From positions 1-10,868 of the forward strand of contig JAHILS010000079.1 in NCBI GenBank assembly GCA_018896835.1: 10,868 nucleotides of DNA. The letters run 5' to 3'. Positions 1-6,131 of this stretch are shown here, in pieces. Below the pieces are notes generated by a model. The model saw only the letters and a program-made list of their open reading frames with translations. It was not told where the DNA came from and searched no databases. Source of the DNA: Patescibacteria group bacterium. Lineage in GTDB: Bacteria > Patescibacteriota > Patescibacteriia > UBA9934. Position 1 is the stretch's first letter, and each line of letters begins with the position of its first letter. A program made the translations under genes and the position numbers.

Positions 1-1
1 A

Positions 2-361
2 AATGGCTTCAGATATTTGAAAGAAGCAAACGCAAAAAAAATAAATGAGGAATTTGGTTATGAAGTTCCAGTTGATAAATCATCGAGGAGATACGATTTC
101 GTAATTGATAATACAAAGGAATTGATAATCATTGAGACGAATTTTTATGGTGGTGGTGGGTCAAAGCTAAAATCTACGGCTGGTGAGTACAGAAATCTTT
201 TTGATGTCCTTGATGGGAAATTTAAGTTTTTATGGATCACCGACGGACAGGGGTGGAAGACATCTGATCGTCCACTCGTCGAAACTTTCGAACACAATGA
301 TTATGTTTTAAGTTTATCTATGCTGGAAAATGGGATACTTGATTCGATAATTTCTATATAA
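2..361 (+). CDS. DpnII/MboI-family type II restriction endonuclease, 3' end
   Basis: This is the C-terminal part of a restriction enzyme of the DpnII/MboI family, which cleaves DNA at GATC. The frame is open to the left edge, so the gene is cut by the window; a TTG at 17 is an internal codon rather than a convincing start. Visible hallmarks are YDFVI (Asp codon 95-97), then the beta-strand IIIETNFY (Glu codon 134-136), the glycine-rich GGGGSKLKSTAGEYR, and WITDGQGWKT followed by RPLVETF. The D...E-x-N arrangement is the PD-(D/E)XK-like core as it appears in this family (DpnII has the similar IEVNFY). The partner Dam-like adenine methyltransferase should lie upstream, outside the window; GATC is frequent here, so self-protection is required. 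Family assignment is confident; specificity is inferred from family. Confidence 0.88.
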   Translation, partial: NGFRYLKEANAKKINEEFGYEVPVDKSSRRYDFVIDNTKELIIIETNFYGGGGSKLKSTAGEYRNLFDVLDGKFKFLWITDGQGWKTSDRPLVETFEHNDYVLSLSMLENGILDSIISI

Positions 362-392
362 AGCATTGCGCAAATACATAATAATTGTAAAA

Positions 393-427
393 GGGTCAGG
401 TCGGATTATGGACTTTTTGATTAATAT
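393..427 (+). repeat. Direct repeat, copy 1 (GGGTCAGGTCGG type)
   Basis: This 35-bp stretch matches 1206-1240 at 33 of 35 positions; the two differences are both A versus G. It begins GGGTCAGGTCGG and ends TTTTTGATTAATAT. The two copies bracket the HNH and cysteine-rich genes. GGGGTCAGG-type sequences are ones I recall near REP-associated (Y1/TnpA-REP) transposase genes, but no such transposase is in the window, so that link is only a recollection. Confidence 0.85.
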
Positions 428-502
428 TTAGGGCTAGGTTTGCTTAATCGGCTTTGATCGGTAATTTGTAGGCCCCCCTTAATTACATGCCTATTAAAAG
501 AT

Positions 503-838
503 ATGACTAAAAAAATTGAAATAGTAAATTGTGAGTTGTGTGGGTGTAAGCTTAGTGAAAAACAGAAGGATGCATATGGTAAGCCTGGAAATGAGAATTA
601 TCGATCCAGGCATCATCATTTTCCAAAAAGATTTAGAAAGTTTTTTTCAGAAGAAGAAGCTCGAGAATTTTTTAAAATTCCAGGTTATTCTTCTGTCTGC
701 CACCTCTGTTACAATTGTCACGAGGAGTTAGTACATAATATTATTTTATCTCCGGATGCTATAAAGAAGTTAGCAAAGAAAATGAAAGGGGAGGATGTTA
801 AGACAAGGATTAAGATTTTTGCAAAAATACTAAATTGA
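503..838 (+). CDS. Small HNH nuclease-like zinc protein
   Basis: A 111-residue protein with the layout of a stand-alone HNH domain. It shows a first zinc knuckle C10-x2-C13, a histidine cluster H37-H38-H39 followed by F-P where the catalytic His normally sits, and a second knuckle L68-C69-x2-C72-H73-x4-H78 matching the usual LCxxCHxxxH ending. The central Asn of HNH, normally about five residues before the second knuckle, appears as Ser64, so catalysis is uncertain; it may be a divergent nuclease or a DNA-binding derivative. The C-terminus (residues 83-111) is Lys-rich and helical. No Shine-Dalgarno is evident. It lies 3 nt before the next gene, so the two are probably co-transcribed. Its position beside a restriction gene and between direct repeats suggests accessory or defence DNA. 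HNH fold likely; role unknown. Confidence 0.7.
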   Translation: MTKKIEIVNCELCGCKLSEKQKDAYGKPGNENYRSRHHHFPKRFRKFFSEEEAREFFKIPGYSSVCHLCYNCHEELVHNIILSPDAIKKLAKKMKGEDVKTRIKIFAKILN

Positions 839-841
839 TCT

Positions 842-1120
842 ATGGCCAGTACGCAATTATATAAATGTAATCAATGCGGGAGAGGTGTGAGTTTGTTCCA
901 AAGAGGAGAGAGGGAAACGATGATGTGTGAGATTATAGGCAAAGCCATGCAACAGATGTATTGCATCGATTGTTTTGAGAAATCAGACATTGAGCAAGGC
1001 GCGGAAGTTAAATGTGCACACTGCGGTGGACCCAGACTATCTATTGATTTTATTCTTCCTTGTGGTTGCAAAGATCATGGCGAGCTTATAACGGATGAAT
1101 ATTCGGTGGCGATGTTTTAG
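842..1120 (+). CDS. Cysteine-rich zinc-ribbon-like hypothetical protein
   Basis: A 92-residue protein I do not recognise. It is dominated by metal-binding pairs: C9-x2-C12, C41-x2-C44, C58-x2-C61 and C74-x-C76, plus C29 and H79, enough for two structural zinc sites. The first ribbon starts YKCNQCGRG and the second is VKCAHCGGP. There is no membrane segment or signal peptide, so it is probably cytoplasmic. It begins 3 nt after the stop of the HNH-like gene, with no Shine-Dalgarno, which fits translational coupling and a joint function, perhaps DNA or RNA binding. It ends in TAG. The tight pairing and the flanking direct repeats suggest that the two genes travel together. Coding status is supported by the regular Cys spacing and good length; function is unknown. 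Confidence 0.6.
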   Translation: MASTQLYKCNQCGRGVSLFQRGERETMMCEIIGKAMQQMYCIDCFEKSDIEQGAEVKCAHCGGPRLSIDFILPCGCKDHGELITDEYSVAMF

Positions 1121-1205
1121 TTGTCAATGAAATGAGGTCAGGCCTGGATGATGGATGATTACATCTTTGATTAAATTAAGGATCATAATCAAGTCAAATA
1201 AAGTG

Positions 1206-1240
1206 GGGTCAGGTCGGGTTATGGGCTTTTTGATTAATAT
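1206..1240 (+). repeat. Direct repeat, copy 2 (GGGTCAGGTCGG type)
   Basis: Second copy of the 35-bp repeat at 393-427, in the same orientation and 33/35 identical. Upstream at 1136-1175 there is a more degenerate relative containing GGTCAGG and, after about 20 nt, CTTTGATTAA. The gap 1121-1331 otherwise holds only the adk promoter and a weak 7-bp inverted repeat (1167-1173 with 1186-1192). Confidence 0.85.
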
Positions 1241-1294
1241 ATATAGGCAGGCTGGGTTTTTAGAGATGGATCTTAGGATAAAACGTGGCTTTTA

Positions 1295-1323
1295 TTGAAA
1301 TAAAGCTATAATCACGCTAAAAT
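1295..1323 (+). promoter_or_regulatory. Candidate adk promoter giving a near-leaderless mRNA
   Basis: TTGAAA (1295-1300) and TAAAAT (1318-1323) are separated by exactly 17 nt, a sigma-70-type arrangement. Only 8 nt separate the -10 box from the adk ATG, so transcription would start at or next to the start codon. A second -10-like hexamer, TATAAT at 1307-1312, has no good -35 but would give a leader of about 13 nt. No Shine-Dalgarno is present. Confidence 0.5.
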
Positions 1324-1331
1324 ATAGACCT

Positions 1332-1913
1332 ATGACAGAACCAATAAATATAAGCGATAGTAAACATAAAATTTTAATTCTTGGCCCGCAAGGGAGTGGA
1401 AAGGGGACTCAGGCTCAACTGCTTGCTGAAAAATTGGGATTGCCAGCGCTTTCTATGGGCCAGCTTTTGCGGGATGAAGTATGCTCAGAGAGCATCCTTG
1501 GTCAGAAGATCAAAGATATTATCGATCAGGGAGAATTAGTGTCAGACGATATTGCTTTGGACGTTTTAAAAATTAGAATTCAAAAACAAGACGCAGAAGA
1601 CGGATATATCTTAGACGGTTATCCACGCAATCTGGCGCAGTATCAAACTTTCAAAAACTTTGATGTGCCAACAGCGCTAATTGTAATAACCGTGCCAAAA
1701 GAAGAAACGCTTAAGCGTCTTTTAAAGCGGGCAGAAATTGAGGGGCGATCGGATGATAATAAGGAAACAATTTTAAAGCGTTTGGATATTTATCACCAAG
1801 ACACAGAGCCGATTATTGAAGAGTATCGCAAGATTGGAATAGTAAAAGAAATTGATGGCATTGGCACAGTGGAAGAGGTGGCTAGTAGGATTTGCCAAGT
1901 ATTGAATATTTAA
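1332..1913 (+). CDS. adk: Adenylate kinase (short-LID type)
   Basis: Adenylate kinase interconverts ATP + AMP and 2 ADP in the cytoplasm and sets the adenylate energy charge. The 193-residue protein shows the P-loop GPQGSGKGT (residues 18-26), the AMP-site region LSMGQLLRDEV (40-50), the conserved DGYPRN (95-100), and a short LID segment containing EGRSDD (137-142) instead of the approximately 35-residue LID with four zinc-binding cysteines found in long forms. A roughly 12-residue polar N-terminal extension precedes the usual start of the fold. The ATG at 1332 is the first in frame and sits just after the candidate promoter. map follows after 2 nt, the adk-map order often seen next to ribosomal-protein operons, although secY is not upstream here. 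Identification is very secure. Confidence 0.96.
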   Translation: MTEPINISDSKHKILILGPQGSGKGTQAQLLAEKLGLPALSMGQLLRDEVCSESILGQKIKDIIDQGELVSDDIALDVLKIRIQKQDAEDGYILDGYPRNLAQYQTFKNFDVPTALIVITVPKEETLKRLLKRAEIEGRSDDNKETILKRLDIYHQDTEPIIEEYRKIGIVKEIDGIGTVEEVASRICQVLNI

Positions 1914-1915
1914 AT

Positions 1916-2698
1916 ATGGCATTTATTAAGACACCAGCAGAGATTGAGTTGATGCGCCAGGGCGGGGCGATCCTTTCGCGTGCCTTGCAGGCGGTAGTGG
2001 ACGCTGTAAAACCAGGAGTGACCATGAAGGAGCTTGATGAAGTTGGTGAGCAAGTATTGCTCCGCGAGGGCGCTAAACCCTCGTTTAAGGGCTATAAAAG
2101 TGGTGATGGCGTGCCATTTCCTTCCACCTTGTGTATCTCAGTAAACGACGAAATTGTGCATGGCCTGGGAACTCGCGAGATCAAGCTTAAGGAAGGGGAT
2201 ATTGTTGGGTTGGACATTGGCTGTTGGTATGAAGGACTTTGTACAGACATGGCAGTAACTGCTCCGGTTGGCAATGTGTCGCCTGAGAGAAAAACGCTTT
2301 TGCGCCAAACAAGGCTTTCTCTGGAACGTGCGGTTGAGGCAGTGCACCCAGGTGGTGAGATTGCTGATATTGCCAAAGCAGTTGAGGAAGTGATTGATAA
2401 AAATAAATATGGAATCGTGCGGGCGTTAACCGGACACGGCGTTGGTCACGCGGTTCATGAACAACCAGCTATTCCAAACTTTGTGAGTAATAGGTTTCCA
2501 GTGGTCAAAATTAAAGAAGGGATGTGCTTGGCAATTGAGCCGATGATTACTCTTGGCAGTGATCAAATTTCAACTGATGCTGACGGTTGGTCAATTCGTA
2601 CCGAGGACGGGTCCGACGCTGCTCATTTTGAAGTCACACTCGCAGTTACCGAGTCTGGAGTAGAGATTCTTACTCCTCAGCCAAAAATTAATTTATGA
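1916..2698 (+). CDS. map: Methionine aminopeptidase, type I
   Basis: Removes the initiator methionine from nascent proteins; a two-metal cytoplasmic hydrolase. All five metal ligands are visible: D100 and D111 (GLDIG and CTDMA), H174 (TGHGVGH), E208 (AIEPM) and E239 (HFEVT). Substrate-binding histidines H82 (IVHG) and H181 (AVHEQP) are also in place. At 260 residues it has the usual type I length without N-terminal zinc-finger extension. I chose ATG 1916, giving MAFIKTPAEIELMRQGG, which matches the family start; an upstream in-frame TTG at 1892 would overlap adk and add eight non-conserved residues. There is no Shine-Dalgarno, so expression probably depends on coupling to adk. Its end overlaps the next gene by 4 nt (ATGA). 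Confidence 0.96.
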   Translation: MAFIKTPAEIELMRQGGAILSRALQAVVDAVKPGVTMKELDEVGEQVLLREGAKPSFKGYKSGDGVPFPSTLCISVNDEIVHGLGTREIKLKEGDIVGLDIGCWYEGLCTDMAVTAPVGNVSPERKTLLRQTRLSLERAVEAVHPGGEIADIAKAVEEVIDKNKYGIVRALTGHGVGHAVHEQPAIPNFVSNRFPVVKIKEGMCLAIEPMITLGSDQISTDADGWSIRTEDGSDAAHFEVTLAVTESGVEILTPQPKINL

Positions 2699-3138
2699 AA
2701 AAAGATATTTTAAGCGTTATCATTGTACTCATTTTATTAGCTATTATTGGCGCATTTTTCTTCATGTTGCCAGAAGCAGAGCCAGCTTTTGGACCAGTTG
2801 AACTTTCTGGCGGATCAATTATAGTGGAAGACCAAGAGAGCGTGGATGAGATTTATCTTGCAGTTGAGCTCGTAGAGCCAGGTTTTATTTCAGTCCACGA
2901 GTCAATGGGTGATGCGCCCACAACCGTGGTGGCAGTATCGGGTTTGTTACCAGCTGGATATTATGATCATTTACTTATTACTCCAGAAAGTCCACTGACG
3001 CCTGGGGCTAAGTACATTACAATTTTGCATCAGGATAATGGAGATGGTGTGTTTGGCTTGCAAGACGACAAACCAGTTTCTGTTAATGGCGCAGTCGTGC
3101 GTCCCAGCTTTAAGGTTGGTGTAAAGTTAGAAGAATAA
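2695..3138 (+). CDS. Membrane-anchored protein with DUF7282-like extracellular domain
   Basis: A 147-residue protein with a single N-terminal membrane segment (about residues 5-24, preceded by MKKD), so it is probably anchored with the rest outside the cell. The outer part resembles the DUF7282 type of beta-rich domain: VEPGFISVHES, then SGLLPAGYYDHLLIT, then a DNGDGVFG stretch and a closing V-R-P-S-F-K-V-G-V strand. The Asp-rich DNGDG motif could bind calcium. The function of that family is not established, and the assignment is from memory of the motif pattern. It overlaps map by 4 nt and ends 2 nt before ruvX, so it is embedded in a block of cytoplasmic information-processing genes, an unexpected place for a surface protein. 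Coding is certain; domain call is moderate. Confidence 0.72.
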   Translation: MKKDILSVIIVLILLAIIGAFFFMLPEAEPAFGPVELSGGSIIVEDQESVDEIYLAVELVEPGFISVHESMGDAPTTVVAVSGLLPAGYYDHLLITPESPLTPGAKYITILHQDNGDGVFGLQDDKPVSVNGAVVRPSFKVGVKLEE

Positions 3139-3140
3139 TT

Positions 3141-3533
3141 ATGCGTTATCTAGGAATAGACTTCGGACTTAGGAAAATTGGGCTCTCACTTGGGGACGAT
3201 GGATCTAAGATTGCCTCACCAATTGAGACCGTAAAGAATGATGAACACATTTTTAGTTCACTCTCCCAGTTGGTTGAACACGAAGGCGTTGAATCTATTG
3301 TAGTTGGTGTTCCAGTTCAAGATAACCCGGCTTATAGTACAACTCAACTAGACTTGACCCACGCTTTTATTGAGGAACTGCACAAGTATATCAGCTTGCC
3401 AATCCATCAAATAGATGAGCGATATACAACTTCAGAAAGTAAACGTTTAAAAAAAGAATTCGGTGCTCAAGCGCCAGAAGATTCACTTTCAGCCATGATA
3501 ATCTTGCAATCCTATTTTGATGAGTTAGGATAA
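3141..3533 (+). CDS. ruvX: Putative Holliday junction resolvase / pre-16S rRNA nuclease RuvX (YqgF)
   Basis: RuvX (YqgF) is an RNase H-fold nuclease implicated in Holliday junction resolution and in 5' maturation of 16S rRNA. The 130-residue protein opens with RYLGIDFGLRKIGLSL, whose D7 is the first catalytic acid. It continues with the IVVGVP strand (53-58), IDERYTTSES (91-100, the conserved DER(Y/F)T motif) and EDSLSAMIILQSYFD (113-127), whose D114 completes the acidic triad. The length is normal for the family. It starts 2 nt after the DUF7282-like gene, with only weak AGAAG before the ATG, and is followed after 4 nt by recO, giving a recombination/repair pair within the operon. Confidence 0.93.
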   Translation: MRYLGIDFGLRKIGLSLGDDGSKIASPIETVKNDEHIFSSLSQLVEHEGVESIVVGVPVQDNPAYSTTQLDLTHAFIEELHKYISLPIHQIDERYTTSESKRLKKEFGAQAPEDSLSAMIILQSYFDELG

Positions 3534-3537
3534 GGAC

Positions 3538-4317
3538 ATGTCTTGGTCAGCTTTAAAAACAGAAGCAATAGTATTAACATCCGCTCCATTTCGTGAAGCG
3601 GATCGTCGTTATAGTGCGTTTACACGCGATTTTGGAAAAATTGAATTTATAGGGCGCGGTGCACGGCGTGGAAAAGCAAAGCTAGCTGCTCACCTTGAGC
3701 CTTTTGCGATTGTTGATTTGGAAATCATTAAAGGGCGAAGGTCAGTCACGGTGATTTCTGTGGAGCGAAAGCACGCCTTCCGATCACTTATGGATAATAT
3801 TGATCATCGGATCATGACACAAGCGTCACTATCGTTGCTTGATAGGCATGTGCGAGAAAACGATCACGATGAGATTTTATATAATAATTTACTTGATTGG
3901 ATGTACTTTTTAGATAGCCAAGAAAAAATAAGTCGCAAACTGCAAGTTTTGCTTTTAGGAGCTTTTCTGCTTCGGCTTATGCAACATCTTGGTTATGAAG
4001 TTGCGCTGGAAAATTGCGTTTCTTGCAAGCAGGGGATATTGCCTCTTTCTTTCCGGTGGCATGGCGGACGAGGTGGGCTGGTGTGCAGTGATTGTGTGCA
4101 AAAAGAGCCAGAAGAATGGTTTGCAGCTCGCCAGATTTTGGAAGAGTCAGTTAAGATTTTGCGTTTTGCCCGTGGTGCTGATTATGAAGATGTTGCTAAA
4201 ACAGGGTTTGAAACAACGCATGTCGAAGACTTCGCTCGCATCGTCCACGACCTCATGCAATATCATCTACCGGTCGATTCACCAGTTCCGTTTTGGCAGG
4301 GGTTACAAATTTCTTGA
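3538..4317 (+). CDS. recO: DNA repair protein RecO
   Basis: RecO works with RecR (and RecF) to load RecA onto SSB-coated single-stranded DNA and to anneal strands. The 259-residue protein has the expected N-terminal OB-fold (about 1-80: TEAIVLTSAPFREADRRYS, then FGKIEFIGRGARR) and a helical C-terminal domain. This carries a four-cysteine zinc site: C160-x2-C163 in ENCVSC and C183-x2-C186 in VCSDC. The ATG at 3538 gives the typical start MSWSALKTEAIVL; AGGA at 3527-3530 could serve as a weak Shine-Dalgarno. It sits 4 nt after ruvX and ends in TGA. A 46-nt gap then separates it from aspS, where a TATATT hexamer (4348-4353) may mark an aspS-specific start. Confidence 0.93.
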   Translation: MSWSALKTEAIVLTSAPFREADRRYSAFTRDFGKIEFIGRGARRGKAKLAAHLEPFAIVDLEIIKGRRSVTVISVERKHAFRSLMDNIDHRIMTQASLSLLDRHVRENDHDEILYNNLLDWMYFLDSQEKISRKLQVLLLGAFLLRLMQHLGYEVALENCVSCKQGILPLSFRWHGGRGGLVCSDCVQKEPEEWFAARQILEESVKILRFARGADYEDVAKTGFETTHVEDFARIVHDLMQYHLPVDSPVPFWQGLQIS

Positions 4318-4363
4318 GTAAAAGCTAGGAAACAGGTAAGCTATATCTATATTAAAACACTTT

Positions 4364-5761
4364 ATGAATAGAATTTTTACTTCACAAACAGTTGGAAAGG
4401 TCGGCGAAACAGTCATAGTCGCTGGTTGGGTACATGCTCGTCGAGACATGGGCAAGGTTCTTTTTTACGATTTGCGCGATAAAGATGGGCTTTTGCAGGT
4501 TGTTTGTGTTCCGTCCGAGCTTGGAGATGAAAATACAGAAGTTGCCAATACTGTGCGACCAGAATGGGTAGTGCAGATTGAAGGCATTATTCAGGCCCGT
4601 GGTGCTAAGCAAATAAACGAAAAATTAGTCACCGGCACGGTTGAGCTTTTAGCAAAAAAAATTACAGTGCTTAACGAAGCCAAGACTCCACCGTTTGAGA
4701 TTGATAAAGACACTGCTTTAGTTAATGAAGAGGTGAGGCTCAAGTATCGATATCTTGATCTTAGGTCTGAACGAATGGCAAAGAATATTAGAAATCGAGA
4801 TAAGGTTATCACTTTTTTTAGAGAGTACATGCACAGGAATGATTTTGTTGAGATAGAAACACCAATTATGATGAAAGGGACGCCAGAGGGTTCTAGAGAA
4901 TATATTGTTCCATCTCGTGTGCATGCTGGTAAATTCTATGTACTGCCACAATCTCCGCAGCAGTTTAAGCAGTTGTGTATGGTTGCGGGATTTGAACGGT
5001 ATTTTCAAATTGCTCGTTGTTTTCGAGATGAGGATCAAAGAGGCGATCGACAGCCAGAATTTACCCAGCTTGATTTTGAGATGTCTTTCGTGACTCGGGA
5101 AGATATCCTAAAGTATACAGAAGAAATGTTCATTGAGCTTATTGAAAAGCATTTTCCTGAAAAGAAATTTACTTCAAAGCCATTTACTAGAATGACATAT
5201 GCTGAGGCTATTGAAAAATATGGAACAGATAAGCCTGATTTACGGGAGGATAAAAATAATCCAAATGAGTTAGCCTTCTGTTGGATTCTAGATTTTCCTA
5301 TGTTTGAAAAGGGTGACGACGGAAAGATTAATGCGATGCATCATCCATTTTGCGCAATCAAGGATGAGGATCAAGATAAGTTTATGAGTGGTGATGATCT
5401 ATTCTCAATTCGAGCAAATGCTTATGACTTAGTTTTAAACGGATACGAGCTTAGCTCTGGATCAATCAGAATTCATGAACCTAAAGTACAGAAACGAGTA
5501 TTTGATTTGTTAGAGATTGGTGAAGAGGAGCAGAAGGCAAAATTTGCACATATTCTTGAAGCATTCGAATACGGCGCACCTCCTCATGGTGGATTTGCAC
5601 CGGGGATTGATCGCGTTGTTATGCTTTTACAAAACGAACCAAATATCAGAGAAGTCATTGCTTTTCCAAAAGACGGCAATGCCCGCGACCTGATGATGGA
5701 CGCACCGTCTGAACTGCCAACATCAGCTCTCAAAGACGCGCATGTGAAGTTGGATATTTAA
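4364..5761 (+). CDS. aspS: Aspartyl-tRNA synthetase, bacterial type lacking the GAD domain
   Basis: Charges tRNA-Asp with aspartate. The 465-residue protein has the N-terminal OB-fold anticodon-binding domain (GWVHARRDMGKVLFYDLRD, 21-39) and a class II catalytic core: LPQSPQQFKQLCMVAGF (194-210), motif 2 FRDEDQRGDRQPEFTQLD (220-237) and motif 3 GIDRVVM (414-420, with the ATP-binding Arg417). Sequence similarity is to bacterial, not archaeal, AspRS. However, bacterial enzymes usually have about 580-600 residues with a roughly 120-residue GAD insertion between YGSDKPDLR and the WVVDFPMFE strand. Here YGTDKPDLR (286-294) runs after about 11 residues straight into CWILDFPMFE (306-315). Met29 and Lys82 occupy positions where non-discriminating enzymes such as the Pseudomonas one have His31 and Gly82, suggesting tRNA-Asp specificity. 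The gene is intact and is followed by a strong terminator. Confidence 0.96.
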   Translation: MNRIFTSQTVGKVGETVIVAGWVHARRDMGKVLFYDLRDKDGLLQVVCVPSELGDENTEVANTVRPEWVVQIEGIIQARGAKQINEKLVTGTVELLAKKITVLNEAKTPPFEIDKDTALVNEEVRLKYRYLDLRSERMAKNIRNRDKVITFFREYMHRNDFVEIETPIMMKGTPEGSREYIVPSRVHAGKFYVLPQSPQQFKQLCMVAGFERYFQIARCFRDEDQRGDRQPEFTQLDFEMSFVTREDILKYTEEMFIELIEKHFPEKKFTSKPFTRMTYAEAIEKYGTDKPDLREDKNNPNELAFCWILDFPMFEKGDDGKINAMHHPFCAIKDEDQDKFMSGDDLFSIRANAYDLVLNGYELSSGSIRIHEPKVQKRVFDLLEIGEEEQKAKFAHILEAFEYGAPPHGGFAPGIDRVVMLLQNEPNIREVIAFPKDGNARDLMMDAPSELPTSALKDAHVKLDI

Positions 5762-5840
5762 CATGTCATCTCTGACTTGACCAGGGATCTGGTGAAGGCA
5801 AGGAGACTAAAGATTAATGTTTAAAGTATCAATTAGAAAA

Positions 5841-5876
5841 AAAAATAAGGACTCGCTCGCGCGAGTTCTTATTTTT
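5841..5876 (+). terminator. Intrinsic terminator after aspS, potentially bidirectional
   Basis: A 16-bp stem pairs 5841-5856 with 5861-5876, with one G-T pair and a TCGC loop. The GC-rich apex (GGACTCGC / GCGAGTTC) is flanked by an A-run on the left and a T-run (5872-5876) on the right, which allows termination in either direction. It closes the block ending in aspS. Confidence 0.88.
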
Positions 5877-5986
5877 AGTGGGGTTATCACCCAATGCTCT
5901 CTTGTCCCCATCTCATGCCCAGTCATAGATCCCGATATTTTCGAGGGGGAGGGACCTAAAATCTATTCGCAATCAGTCTTGAGACC

Positions 5987-6028
5987 CCTGCCTACCCCGC
6001 CTGCCTGCCGGTAGGCAGGGCAGGCAGG
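5987..6028. repeat. Nested CCTGCC/GGCAGG palindromes
   Basis: Two alternative perfect 10-bp inverted repeats interleave: CCTGCCTACC (5987-5996) with GGTAGGCAGG (6010-6019), and CCTGCCTGCC (6000-6009) with GGCAGGCAGG (6019-6028). The centre 6000-6019 is itself a near-palindrome. Similar CCTGCC...GGCAGG repeats are, from memory, common between genes of Patescibacteria. It lies between the aspS terminator and the DnaA-box-like cluster; I see no gene in 5877-6056. Confidence 0.75.
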
Positions 6029-6056
6029 TCCTGTCGTCGGGGTGGGAAACTGGACC

Positions 6057-6131
6057 CTGTGGATAGAGATCCGATCTCGATGTGGATAAGTGACTCAGCT
6101 GTGGATAGAGATCCGATCTCGATGTGGATAT
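6057..6131 (-). repeat. 42-bp-period tandem repeat with four DnaA-box-like 9-mers
   Basis: An exact 32-bp unit occurs at 6057-6088 and 6099-6130 (period 42). Each unit has TGTGGATA at both ends around the 13-bp palindrome GAGATCCGATCTC. Read on the minus strand, the four 9-mers are CTATCCACA (6058-6066), TTATCCACA (6081-6089, the exact DnaA-box consensus), CTATCCACA (6100-6108) and ATATCCACA (6123-6131), all in one orientation with start spacings of 23, 19 and 23 nt. Four GATC sites lie between them (6068, 6073, 6110, 6115). An AT-rich tract follows at about 6173-6192. This could be a DnaA-binding locus (titration, regulatory, or part of an origin). The boxes are seen; function is inferred. 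Confidence 0.65.

Noticed and set aside
1167..1192. Terminator after the cysteine-rich gene
   Set aside because: The inverted repeat has only 7 AT-rich pairs, a 12-nt loop and no T-run.
1892..1915. TTG start for map
   Set aside because: Adds eight residues unlike the family and overlaps adk; ATG 1916 matches the usual MetAP N-terminus.
5817..6014. 65-codon open frame downstream of aspS
   Set aside because: It runs through the terminator hairpin and the CCTGCC palindromes, has low-complexity composition and no recognisable family; it is a chance frame.
6057..6131. CRISPR-like repeat
   Set aside because: Only two units, a 10-bp gap too short for a spacer, internal DnaA-box-like motifs, and no cas genes nearby.
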